A DNA stretch of 64,000 nucleotides from Maribacter algarum (ex Zhang et al. 2020) (lineage in GTDB: Bacteria; Bacteroidota; Bacteroidia; Flavobacteriales; Flavobacteriaceae). The stretch lies in the NCBI RefSeq assembly GCF_005885635.1, contig NZ_VATY01000002.1:930001-994000 (forward strand), read 5' to 3'. Under the pieces are notes generated by a model. That model did not search any database and was not told the DNA's origin. It was given only the letters and a program-made list of their open reading frames with translations. Within the stretch, counting starts at the first letter, position 1. The number at the start of each line of letters is the position of its first letter. Position numbers and translations under genes: made by a program. This document shows, piece by piece, positions 19,301-26,661 of the stretch.

Positions 19301-19502
19301 TGTGCGTATTCCCTGGAAAACCGTACGACAAGCTTCGATGCAAAAACTATTCGGAAAGAAGACAGACTCCACTAGTATCCAAGAACAAGAAGATGAGATT
19401 GTAGAAGTAGATGCCAACAAAAAAACAAAGTATCTGAATCTAAAAATCAAAGGGAATATCGATGATTATAAGATATCCTTAGGTAAGAAAAAAGGGAAAT
19501 AG
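16308..19502 (+). CDS. AsmA-family protein (large, inner-membrane anchored)
   Basis: Protein of 1064 residues. It begins with a basic segment and one transmembrane helix (about 8-30), followed by a very long beta-rich periplasmic body. The AsmA-like C-terminal region is about 850-1000 (LQGKLTSRINGKIRVYPD and similar). Proteins of the AsmA/TamB group form long hydrophobic grooves and are implicated in lipid transport between the membranes and in outer-membrane homeostasis. The frame has no ATG near its start. The TTG at 16308 is the only start that keeps the membrane anchor, and a stop lies in frame at 16269. The tail is Lys-rich. Monocistronic. Confidence 0.85.
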   Translation: MKIKKFWKRFLVVLIAVPILVAGGLILYIQSNQSEIIKEEIATLNQEHKGRISVGDSELSLFKNFPYISIKVDDVKIFETKASNSPIIMDVKDIYVGFNLWDIVNQNYDIQSLLLEEGVFNIVIHENNTTNIQNSLASTTETDTSSTNIHLKKIRLKNLDIHTLDEATNTDVEKYIYSGIGGFSQQDSIIAGHVDMDLELNVIKEGDTTFIRKKHFEVNTDLVFNENTGILEIEPSGITMENGDFELEGSIDTENDVDLNLYIKGTKPNFDMLIAFAPTDVIPILEKYKNAGEIYFYTSIQGPSNKGNTPSVNVDFGAGKAFLENTKRGKKIDNMGFNGHFTNGDKRNASTMEFSLTDMTASLEKGELEGSVFVKNFDSPEVDMKIRSNFKLDFITEFFELDDVQDASGEVSINMNFHDIIDIDQPEKALQQLNQAYFAELLLKDLSLTTKELPAPVHDMNVHLVMKGKKANLNQFELQLGDSDVSATGFLSNLPAIVHHTNNPVEAHLDISSKRLDIAELTGFTKQDSIQKGIDEQIQDLSLGLSFKTSATAITESKYLPKGEFFVDSLYADLSHYPHKLHDFHADVLIDDQDLEIVDFTGYIDDSDFHFDGLIHDYAFWMQPELNGDMDLDINLTSRKLRLEDVFSYKGENYVPEEYRHEIFDDLALHVASSMHYKDSALQSIDVALDKLDTKMELHPLRFHDFRGNIHYEDEHIVIKDFHGEIGTTNFNFDLNYYLGENEQIKKRDNYLALKANYIDFDALFKFNPNPPKTTTAVASKTEDVKEHADVFNIYELPFTDMQFKADVAHFIYHRIDLQKIKADIRTTPDHYIHIDTLHMDAAGGTIQLSGYFNGSDPKHIYMQPDLVMNNVDLDKLLFKFENFGQDHLISENLQGKLTSRINGKIRVYPDMVPDLDQSTLEMDVKVLNGKLKNYDPMLALSDYMGDKNLQSIRFDTLQNNLDIDKGKITIPAMNIESTLGHMELSGTHDQNQNIDYYVRIPWKTVRQASMQKLFGKKTDSTSIQEQEDEIVEVDANKKTKYLNLKIKGNIDDYKISLGKKKGK

Positions 19503-19655
19503 CCTTTAGCTGTTGGCCTCAAGTGCTTGTGTTCGACTGGCAGTCACAAGTATCATATTTCTACCTTCACGATTGAAAAGATTTTTTAAGAACAGAAATA
19601 CCAAATACTATCTTTTCAAGAATCGAGTTCTAAAAGTAAGACCAAACCTCTTATA

Positions 19656-20534
19656 ATGGAACACATGAAAAAAATAGTAAAAATTACCAGCTGGACATTT
19701 TTAATACTTCTTCTTCCGGTCGTTGGTTATAGTATCTACGTATATCAATCGAGTCCATGGGTAAAGGCTTTGGCCAACCATGATGAATCTCAACTTTTCT
19801 ATCGACCGACTACAAAAGTATACGACATAGATGATGTGGTATACTATGAATCCATTTTGGTGGTAGAAGATTCTTTAACCGTTTATGCCTATATATTTGA
19901 ACCCGTTATACCACCAAAAGCGAAAATTTTTCTGATACATGGCAATAGTGGTAATGTAAGTACGAATGCTGAAGCCATTAAAGCTTTGGTGAATAATGGT
20001 TTTATGGTCTATTCTGTAGATTGGAGAGGCTATGGCAAGTCAACCGGAGTTCCAAGCTACCAGGGCATCTTGGCAGATACCGAAGAAGCATTTACCGACT
20101 TTTACGAAGGTAGCCCCATCGATAGTCTTAAAACCATAGTTTACGGTATGTCATTAGGTGGACAGTTAGCTGTTAAGATTGCAAAGGACAACCCATCCAA
20201 AATAGATGCATTGGTCCTTGATGGTAGTTTAGCTTCTGCACACAGTTTTATCGAAGACAATGTGGAAGGTTCTGTATTATCGTTGCTAATGAAAAAGCCC
20301 GAAGACTACAATCAAGATTATGTTGCCGTTAGAGACATTGTTGACATTGAAAACATGCCCAAATTAATTATTCATAGTAAGACGGACAGAGCCGTTCCTT
20401 TTAAACGGGGTCAAAGTATTTATGATGCCGCCCAAGAACCCAAAGAATTCTGGGAAACTGATACCGAACATATTAGAACGTTACAAGATTTAACGAAGGA
20501 GACTATTGAGAAGTTGGAGGCTTTAATTCAATAA
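19656..20534 (+). CDS. alpha/beta hydrolase, membrane-anchored (BEM46/ABHD13-like)
   Basis: Protein of 292 residues: one N-terminal transmembrane helix (about 10-30), then a serine hydrolase fold. The oxyanion-hole motif is HGNSGN (95-100), followed by DWRGYGKS (122-129), the nucleophile elbow GMSLGG with S166, and acid D244 in HSKTDRAVP; the base is likely H272. All catalytic positions are present. Substrate unknown; relatives act as esterases or thioesterases. The fold should face the periplasm if the helix is a signal anchor. Confidence 0.88.
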   Translation: MEHMKKIVKITSWTFLILLLPVVGYSIYVYQSSPWVKALANHDESQLFYRPTTKVYDIDDVVYYESILVVEDSLTVYAYIFEPVIPPKAKIFLIHGNSGNVSTNAEAIKALVNNGFMVYSVDWRGYGKSTGVPSYQGILADTEEAFTDFYEGSPIDSLKTIVYGMSLGGQLAVKIAKDNPSKIDALVLDGSLASAHSFIEDNVEGSVLSLLMKKPEDYNQDYVAVRDIVDIENMPKLIIHSKTDRAVPFKRGQSIYDAAQEPKEFWETDTEHIRTLQDLTKETIEKLEALIQ

Positions 20535-20542
20535 CGCTTCTT

Positions 20543-20576
20543 TATACTTCGAACCTCGTACCTTGTACCTCTTATC
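20543..20576. repeat. TACGAAG/TACGAGG dispersed repeat, copy 3
   Basis: TATACTTCGAACCTCGTACC followed by TTGTACCTC, the reverse-complement orientation of the unit at 6315. It occupies almost the whole 50-base gap between the convergent hydrolase and EthD genes. Confidence 0.65.
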
Positions 20577-20585
20577 TTATTACCC

Positions 20586-20999
20586 TTAATCCGCACTAAC
20601 CACCTCACTAATCTGGAGCACCGGTTGAATATTCGTATAGTTGGGCACATCGGCTCTGAGTGCTTCTGAATGCGTACCCATTTGAGTCTGACAGGTCGCC
20701 ATATCAGGAAAATAAAAGTAACCGACAGCTACATAGGGTGCTGGAGAATCGGGCGCACCGCCGCCAAGTCCCTTATCAATGACCATGGCCTTTAACTTAT
20801 CACCAAATAAATCTGCTGCCATGGGCATATGATTATTGGTATAGTAGTCCATATCAAAGGTATTGCCTTCGCCATTCGGGTAAAAGATGGCCACTTTGAT
20901 CATGCCTTCTTCGATTTTAGACTCCCCTGAAGATTCAAATTTTGTGAAACCGTATAGTAATCCGGTAACTATAACTAAGAGCGTAATTTTTATTTTCAT
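20586..20999 (-). CDS. EthD-like dimeric alpha-beta barrel protein, exported
   Basis: Protein of 137 residues. An N-terminal hydrophobic segment (about 3-20) acts as a signal or anchor, and the rest is a single ferredoxin-like domain of the EthD group (MIKVAIFYPNGEGNTFDMDYYTNNHMP region, about 33-58). Proteins of this group bind small hydrophobic molecules; EthD itself supports ether degradation. The export signal is unusual for the group. Monocistronic, convergent with the hydrolase gene. Confidence 0.8.
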   Translation of the reverse strand: MKIKITLLVIVTGLLYGFTKFESSGESKIEEGMIKVAIFYPNGEGNTFDMDYYTNNHMPMAADLFGDKLKAMVIDKGLGGGAPDSPAPYVAVGYFYFPDMATCQTQMGTHSEALRADVPNYTNIQPVLQISEVVSAD

Positions 21000-21099
21000 T
21001 GTTTGATTGATTAAACGATTGAACTCTAAAGATAGGAGAAAAGTAAAGACTAAAGAATAGGTGTTATATTTATACGAACCCTATCAAGATATTGGCATC

Positions 21100-22148
21100 A
21101 TGAATTTCAAAAATCGCAGAAGGTGGAAAATCATACGAGACTATTGTATTGGCTGGACCTTGGCCTTTATTTTTCTCTGTATTGTTCGCGGCGAGGGTAC
21201 AGAAGAATTGGGTTCGGTAAATATTGAGTTTTGGGATTTTATTTGGTACTCTTTTCTTATTGGGCCCATATTTGGCAGTATATCTGTTATGCCCAGATAC
21301 TAACGGAAGAACGGGGTTACAAAAGATTGTCCTTGGGCAAATTATCACTCATCCGTATTGTTTTTGTGATGGCTTTTTTGGCTGCTCTCTTCGTATTCGG
21401 TTATTTCGTTACCCAACCCGATGTTAGCTTTCTACAATTCGTTTTTGAGCCTGGTAGTTTTGCCATGTTCGTTTATATCGTTGCTGTTGATTTTTTTATG
21501 CTCTGTTTGCGTCAGGTCAACCTTTTTCTAGGCAAAGACAACCTCACCAAGCTAATACGTGGAGATTTTTATACCCCGCGGGAAGAAGAACGCATTTTTA
21601 TGTTTTTGGATCTTCAGGGTTCTACCACACACGCGGAAAACTTAGGGCATATTACCTACAGTAAATTGATTCAAGATTGTTTCAATGAACTGGGCGTGGT
21701 AATTGAAAATGAAGCGGATATCTACCAATATGTGGGCGATGAAGCCATTCTTACTTGGAAACTCCGTGAAGGCCTACGAAACCAAAATTGTATACAAGCT
21801 TATTACAATTTCAAAAGTAAACTTCAAAAAAAGGAGAAATATTATATGGACACCTATGGGTGTATGCCCCATTTTAAGGCAGGTTTAAACTCCGGTATTG
21901 TTACGGTAACCGAGATAGGAAAGTATAAAAAGGAGATTGCCTATCATGGTGATACCATTAACGTTGCCGCTAGAATTCAGGCAAAATGCAATGTATTGAA
22001 TCGAGAATTACTAGTGTCGGAAAATCTAGTAAATCAATTGAAAGATACCCCCATTAACTTTGAAAAAATGGAGAGTATTGAACTCAAGGGGAAAGAACAA
22101 AAAGTGCTCATTCATGCTGCTCATCTAGAACCGCACTTAGGAAATTAA
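21100..22148 (+). pseudogene. adenylate/guanylate cyclase gene interrupted by a -1 frameshift
   Basis: Two overlapping frames encode one protein. The first (ATG at 21100) gives an N-terminal membrane region ending LIGPIFGSIS. The second continues YAQILTEERGYKRLSLGKL, further membrane helices and a class III cyclase domain. The switch falls at 21286-21287 (TCTGTTATG): one extra G would read TCT GGT TAT and give SGYAQ in frame. The cyclase domain looks complete: metal-binding Asp in FMFLDLQGST, GDEAILTW, and HGDTINVAARIQ. As written, the second part lacks its natural start, although the ORF is open from 21231. Either a real mutation, a sequencing error, or recoding. Product would make a cyclic nucleotide at the membrane. 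Confidence 0.82.
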
Positions 22149-22227
22149 CCCGCCCTACCTTAGCGCATCATTGGTTAATCCCTGTAATTATTGTAGTTTT
22201 AAAATCCATCGTCAAAACCCTTTTATC

Positions 22228-22668
22228 ATGAAAAAGTCAAACCCATTAATTCTCATGTTTGTTGTTTTATTTTCTATCTCGACCTATGGTCAAGATGATA
22301 AAGCTGCAGTGCAATCCGCTCTTGAAGATTATGTCAATGCATTGTATGAAGTCAAGCCCGAATTGATTGAGCGCAGCGTTGATACCACCTTACGAAAAAT
22401 AGGATATTGGTATGATGATAAGTCAAGTGCATATCGAGACAACCTACCCATGACCTACCAGCAACTTTATGATTTGGCAGGTACATGGAATAAAGATGGT
22501 AATCGAACGACAAAAGATTCTCCCAAGACAATTGAAGTCCATGAAGTCAATGATAAAACTGCTACAGGCAAGCTAACTGCCGAATGGGGAATTGATTTGT
22601 TCCATCTCGCCAAAGTCAATGGCCAGTGGAAGATTATGAATATTATTTGGCAAAGCGTACCAAAATAA
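22228..22668 (+). CDS. lumazine-binding-like / NTF2-fold secreted protein
   Basis: Protein of 146 residues from the ATG at 22228, which starts a signal peptide ending near TYGQ (about 21); an upstream in-frame start at 22171 adds no sensible sequence. The body has the Lumazine_bd_2/SnoaL-like pattern: an N-terminal helix pair (DKAAVQSALEDYVNALYEV), a central Tyr/Trp-rich strand, and a C-terminal strand ending VNGQWKIMNIIWQ. Members of this fold bind small molecules and are often non-enzymatic. Likely periplasmic. Ligand unknown. Confidence 0.8.
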   Translation: MKKSNPLILMFVVLFSISTYGQDDKAAVQSALEDYVNALYEVKPELIERSVDTTLRKIGYWYDDKSSAYRDNLPMTYQQLYDLAGTWNKDGNRTTKDSPKTIEVHEVNDKTATGKLTAEWGIDLFHLAKVNGQWKIMNIIWQSVPK

Positions 22669-22670
22669 AA

Positions 22671-22737
22671 AATACGAGGTACAAAATACGAAGCTTGAAA
22701 TACGGAGCTTGAAATACGGAGCTTGATACAGAAGTAA
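22671..22737. repeat. TACGAAG/TACGAGG repeat, copy 4, with a tandem 14-mer
   Basis: ATACGAGGTACAAAATACG leads into three tandem 14-base units: TACGAAGCTTGAAA (22687-22700), TACGGAGCTTGAAA (22701-22714) and TACGGAGCTTGATA (22715-22728). It follows the NTF2-fold gene stop directly. The tandem structure suggests recent local duplication within the dispersed repeat. Confidence 0.75.
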
Positions 22738-22762
22738 ACTAAAATAAATCACAAATAAGCTA

Positions 22763-23329
22763 TTGAAACTATCCTTATCAAAACTACTTGTCTTGGGCGT
22801 TGCCCTTGAACTACTGATTTTTGTTGTTTGTTATTTGTTACATCCTGAAATTGAGGAAACGTTTCGCTTTGCGGCACGCTATTCAGGTCGTTTATCTGCT
22901 GTCGTTTTTCTATTTGCTTTCTATGGATATGCCATTGCATTTCCAAAACCTCTAGACGAAAACAAGAAAGTCCGAAATCTAATCAAACTTTTTGCGGTAT
23001 TGCATCTCATTCATTTTGGTTTTTTGGCAACGAATATCTATTTGAATGACATTGAATTAGTCCCTGTCAAATTACTTGGAGGTGCTTTGGCTTATTTGAT
23101 GATTGTTTTAGCACCTTTTGCTTTACATAAATTAGGGCGTCCGTTGCAATTGCTGTATTTCTATTACGTAGCGATTGTAATGACTGTTACCTATATTGCC
23201 CGAGTTCAAGGAGACTTCGAAGGCTCTGAACCGTATTGGTTGCATTATGCAATGCTCGGCGTTTTTGCAGTCGCTATGCTGGCATTTGGGATTCGTATGT
23301 GGAAATCAAGGAAAAGTAATAAAAACTAA
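22763..23329 (+). CDS. six-helix membrane protein, unknown function
   Basis: Hydrophobic protein of 188 residues with about six transmembrane helices (about 5-25, 45-62, 72-92, 102-122, 128-150, 160-180) and a basic tail (MWKSRKSNKN). His in helix 3 (LHLIHFG) and in LHKLG could ligate heme, as in ferric-reductase-like membrane domains, but I cannot confirm that. The start is TTG at 22763; no ATG is available nearby. The stop is 3 bases before the next gene, so the two are an operon. Confidence 0.7.
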   Translation: MKLSLSKLLVLGVALELLIFVVCYLLHPEIEETFRFAARYSGRLSAVVFLFAFYGYAIAFPKPLDENKKVRNLIKLFAVLHLIHFGFLATNIYLNDIELVPVKLLGGALAYLMIVLAPFALHKLGRPLQLLYFYYVAIVMTVTYIARVQGDFEGSEPYWLHYAMLGVFAVAMLAFGIRMWKSRKSNKN

Positions 23330-23332
23330 CTG

Positions 23333-23716
23333 GTGAACATTTATCTATTTGTAGCTGGGGTCTTATGTTTCCTTTTGGGAATTGTACACTCCATTCTGGG
23401 AGAAATTTTGATTTTCAAAAACAAAAGGGTGAAAGGAAAATTAGTTCCGACTCAAGGAAGTACCGAATTGAAGGAAAGTCATATGCGAATTACTTGGGCG
23501 ACTTGGCATTTAGCCTCTGTTTTTGGTTGGGGTATTGGAGCGATTCTGATTAAGACATCACAAGAACAAAATGGGGAAAGCTCCGATTTTATCGTTCAGC
23601 CTATTATGTACGCTATGTTCTTCGCGTCGCTTTTGGTTTTGATTGGAACCAAGGGAAAACATCCTGGCTGGGTCGTACTTCTAATCATCGGAATACTACT
23701 AATTCTAGGTAATTAA
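23333..23716 (+). CDS. four-helix membrane protein, unknown function
   Basis: Membrane protein of 127 residues with about four helices (about 3-25, 57-75, 90-105, 109-125). Start GTG at 23333, 3 bases after the previous gene, so it is probably translationally coupled. A His in the first helix (GIVHSILGE) and one in WATWHLASVFGWG are the only striking polar membrane residues. The pair may act together in the inner membrane. Family not recognised. Confidence 0.68.
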   Translation: MNIYLFVAGVLCFLLGIVHSILGEILIFKNKRVKGKLVPTQGSTELKESHMRITWATWHLASVFGWGIGAILIKTSQEQNGESSDFIVQPIMYAMFFASLLVLIGTKGKHPGWVVLLIIGILLILGN

Positions 23717-23766
23717 TTGCATACTTGTCTAGTTCATCAATAAATACATCTTTTAGAATCTTTTGA

Positions 23767-24402
23767 CTATTTACTTTTACGAGCGGCTATAAAATATTCC
23801 GTAGCGGGCTTTTCGATTAAAACTCCAGATTCGATTGTCTTAAATCCACTCTTTGTAATTGCTTTTTCAAGTTCTGCAATCTTGAAGAATCGGATATACG
23901 GAAGTATCTTTATTTTTTTTAGTAGGAACAGTATACCACCCGATAGAACCCCAATAATTGTTCTCTTTTCCTTTAAACATGCTGTTGACGTGATAAGAAA
24001 ACCATCTGGTTTCAATAAGTCGTTGATTCGCTGCAATACTTTTTCGACATCTTCAAAATAGAGCAGAATATTAAAGGCCAAAATGATATCGAAACTACCT
24101 TCTTGAAACTTTTCATCAAAAAGGTTTGTTTGTGAAAAGGTAATATTCTTAGCGGCATTTTTCAATGCCAAATGTTCGGCAACAGCAATCATTTCAGAAG
24201 AAGTATCGAAGGCATGAATAGACTTGACCTTATCGGCGAACTCAAAAGAATACAGTCCTGTGGCGCAAGCAAAATCCAGAACAATAGCATCGGGCTTTAA
24301 AAACTTTGGAGTTCTTTTTAAAATTTGCTCGAAAGTCTTATCCTTGGCCTTCTTATCGTAATTCTTTGAACGCTTGTTCCAAAATTTTTCAGGATTGTTC
24401 AT
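23767..24402 (-). CDS. class I SAM-dependent methyltransferase
   Basis: Soluble protein of 211 residues. Motif I is VLDFACATGLYSFEFA (41-56), the SAM-binding acidic end of strand 2 is IHAFDTSSEM, and motif IV is FDIILAFNILLYFEDV. The C-terminal part carries a hydrophobic stretch (IIGVLSGGILFLLKKI) that may touch the membrane or a lipid substrate. This is the Methyltransf_11/25 type; the methyl acceptor is unknown. It lies downstream of the PAP2 gene on the same strand with about 80 bases between. Confidence 0.85.
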   Translation of the reverse strand: MNNPEKFWNKRSKNYDKKAKDKTFEQILKRTPKFLKPDAIVLDFACATGLYSFEFADKVKSIHAFDTSSEMIAVAEHLALKNAAKNITFSQTNLFDEKFQEGSFDIILAFNILLYFEDVEKVLQRINDLLKPDGFLITSTACLKEKRTIIGVLSGGILFLLKKIKILPYIRFFKIAELEKAITKSGFKTIESGVLIEKPATEYFIAARKSK

Positions 24403-24485
24403 CTCCTTTTTAATATTTGCGACTACTGTACAAAGGTCAGACGAGTAAAGAGAAATATACTTAACTTAAGACAAGAAATTGAGCC

Positions 24486-25376
24486 CTAATCCGTTTTTGT
24501 ATTCTTCCACTCCAATTTGGCGGCTTTCAAATCCTTTGAAAAAATAGGATTAGACCACATAGCAGACAGCATGCCATGGGCTAGTACCCGGGCCGCTTCT
24601 TCATCGCTAGGATAGTGAATGCCCATAATTTCCCTAGACTCCCCTATTTCGTAAGCTAATTCCAAAAATTCCTGTCGTTTTTCCGGAATCAATTCGCTCC
24701 AAGCAAAGGCTTGAATATAGGCCCACAAAGTGTGTCCACTAGCGAACGAAGGCGACGACATGATGGCTAAGGGTGTGAGCTTTGACTCTAGAACATAAGG
24801 CCTTGGCCGCAACAAATGATATTTGACCGTGAATTCCATAATTCGCATGTCTTTTGTAATCCCTTGCATGAATTTAAAAGTAGAAGGATAATTCTCCTCA
24901 GTACACTGGTCCCCCATAATGGTTCTTCCTTCAAAAAAAAGATGTTGCTTATTCTGCTCGTAGCCTGGGTGGTCTTTCTTTACATTGATATGGGGCCAAT
25001 ACCCAACTGGTGCAAGCACTTCGGCTGCCCGAACTTCTTGAGTTTTAGTACGTTTTATTTGCCAATTCAAAAGAAATTCCAGTTCAGCTTTGGTCTGTTC
25101 AGAGCTATTCGCAGGCTGTTTTAAGGAGTTTTTTAAATCATCTATTTGGTTTTGCGATAAATAAGCAGGACTCATCATCGTGTACAATAATGCTACGGAA
25201 TTATATTGACTCGGTAGAAAAGCAATACTGTCTAACTCAGTCCGGGACATGCTGGGGGCACCATCCAATTTTTGAAATTCCATGTAATGGTTTGAAGCAG
25301 GCTCCAACGGATGGATTTCCTGTGAGAAAAGTGAAGTGTATTGTATTAAAATTAAAAGAAAAAGTATTTTTTGCAT
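24486..25376 (-). CDS. PAP2-superfamily phosphatase (class A acid phosphatase-like), exported
   Basis: Exported phosphatase of 296 residues from the ATG at 25376. The start at 25400 would leave almost no leader behind the -7 box at 25412-25419 and would put extra residues before the signal peptide (MQKILFLLILIQYTSLFSQ). The three PAP2 motifs are present: KYHLLRPRP (C1), SFASGHT (C2) and SREIMGIHYPSDEEAAR (C3), with both catalytic His residues. It should dephosphorylate small phosphomonoesters in the periplasm. The layout resembles PhoN-type enzymes rather than membrane lipid phosphatases. Confidence 0.85.
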   Translation of the reverse strand: MQKILFLLILIQYTSLFSQEIHPLEPASNHYMEFQKLDGAPSMSRTELDSIAFLPSQYNSVALLYTMMSPAYLSQNQIDDLKNSLKQPANSSEQTKAELEFLLNWQIKRTKTQEVRAAEVLAPVGYWPHINVKKDHPGYEQNKQHLFFEGRTIMGDQCTEENYPSTFKFMQGITKDMRIMEFTVKYHLLRPRPYVLESKLTPLAIMSSPSFASGHTLWAYIQAFAWSELIPEKRQEFLELAYEIGESREIMGIHYPSDEEAARVLAHGMLSAMWSNPIFSKDLKAAKLEWKNTKTD

Positions 25377-25411
25377 GATGTACTGTTTCAAAGCATTCAT
25401 TTGACTAAATA

Positions 25412-25419
25412 CAAATTTA
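25412..25419 (-). promoter_or_regulatory. TAnnTTTG -7 box before the PAP2 gene
   Basis: The minus strand reads TAAATTTG, a perfect match to the Bacteroidota -7 consensus, about 36 bases before the ATG at 25376. No TTG at the expected -33 spacing was found, so support is partial. Confidence 0.4.
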
Positions 25420-25552
25420 CGATATTAAGTCACTTTAAGTTTGGCTTAAAAGCGACCTGAACTTTCACCTTCGTATTTCGCGAACCGTGAACTTTTTTTA
25501 TTCCTTCGTGCAACTATCCTAACTTCGTATTGTCTTTAGTATTGAATTTAAA

Positions 25553-26125
25553 TTGTTGAGAGGCAGAATCCAACTGAAACCATTGGAAACCGATATACGT
25601 TTTACGCATAAAGCACTAGTTGAAAAGTGCAAATCTGGCCATAGTAGCTCGCAGTACGAGTTATACGAGCTTTATGTGGATGCTATGTACAATATTGGCA
25701 GACGGATGTTGAATTCAAAGGAAGATGCTGAAGATATTGTACAAGAGAGTTTTGTTTCGGCCTTTAAAAATCTTAACAGTTTTAATTATGAAAGTACGTT
25801 CGGCGCTTGGCTCAAACGTATTGTCATCAACAAAAGCATTAACCATTTGAAGAAAAAACAGCTTCCAGTAGTTCCGATGGAAGTGCATGAGTTTCATTTG
25901 TCGGAAGATAGTCCGGAGGAAAAAGTAGATGCAATGGATATCAAAAAAGTAAAAGTAGGTATCGGGCTACTCCCCCCAGGGTATAAACAAATTATCAACC
26001 TATACCTGATTGAAGGGTATGACCATATTGAGATCGGAGAAGTATTGGGCATCAGCACATCTACCTCCAAATCGCAATACCATAGAGCAAAGAAAAAACT
26101 AGTTGAAATTATTAACGCATTGTAA
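25553..26125 (+). CDS. ECF-type RNA polymerase sigma factor
   Basis: Sigma-70 family protein of 190 residues. Region 2 spans about 35-105 (DAEDIVQESFVSAFKNLNSF, then FGAWLKRIVINKSINHLKKK). Region 4 spans about 130-185, with the YDHIEIGEVLGISTSTSKSQ helix-turn-helix. Length and layout are those of extracytoplasmic-function factors. The start is a TTG (25553 or 25556), as no ATG precedes region 2 in the frame. The stop overlaps the next ATG by one base (TAATG), and that gene looks like its anti-sigma factor. It probably controls the envelope genes that follow. Confidence 0.88.
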   Translation: MLRGRIQLKPLETDIRFTHKALVEKCKSGHSSSQYELYELYVDAMYNIGRRMLNSKEDAEDIVQESFVSAFKNLNSFNYESTFGAWLKRIVINKSINHLKKKQLPVVPMEVHEFHLSEDSPEEKVDAMDIKKVKVGIGLLPPGYKQIINLYLIEGYDHIEIGEVLGISTSTSKSQYHRAKKKLVEIINAL

Positions 26126-26661
26126 TGGACAATTTTGAAAAACACATACGGGAGAACGCTTCGGAGTTCGATGAGCATAAAGCGGACCGTTCCAAAATGT
26201 GGGCAAAGATTTCCCAAGAACTGGAAGTTCAAGAACCGAAAGTGATTCCCCTTTGGAAATCACCTATGCTCCGCATTGCAGCTTCCCTACTCTTATTATT
26301 AGGCCTTGCTGGTTTTATTGGGAAGCAAGTCTTTGGAAGTTCCGTAGAAACGCAATATGCATCCAAAGAGCTTTTGGATATTGATATGCACTATAAGAGC
26401 TTGGTTTCATATCAAGTTAAACTAGTACAGAACAACCCAAACCTATCCAATGAAGATAAAACGGAGTTTTTATCCTTTATGGATGAGCTTGATGCCGAAT
26501 ATGAGCAATTGCGTATAGAGATGCAAAACAACCTAGATAATGAAAGGGTTTTGGAGGCAATCGTTTCCAATTACAAACAGCGTATAGAACTGATTGAAAA
26601 TCTATTGAAACAGATAAACAATTCTAAATTAAATGATGATGATTATGGATACACTTTGTAA
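26125..26661 (+). CDS. putative anti-sigma factor, single-pass membrane protein
   Basis: Protein of 178 residues: a cytoplasmic N-terminal helical part (about 1-48, with DEHKADRSKMWAKISQELE), one transmembrane helix (about 50-67), and an outer coiled-coil-like part (about 85-170). This topology, plus the one-base overlap with the ECF sigma gene, identifies it as the likely membrane-held anti-sigma factor. No zinc-binding HxxxCxxC motif is present, so it is not of the ZAS class. It overlaps the start of the next gene by about 29 bases. Confidence 0.75.
   Translation: MDNFEKHIRENASEFDEHKADRSKMWAKISQELEVQEPKVIPLWKSPMLRIAASLLLLLGLAGFIGKQVFGSSVETQYASKELLDIDMHYKSLVSYQVKLVQNNPNLSNEDKTEFLSFMDELDAEYEQLRIEMQNNLDNERVLEAIVSNYKQRIELIENLLKQINNSKLNDDDYGYTL

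Noticed and set aside
19545-19570. Short CTTGTG...CACAAG-like stem after the AsmA-like gene as a terminator
   Set aside because: Only 6 bp and not followed by a T tract.
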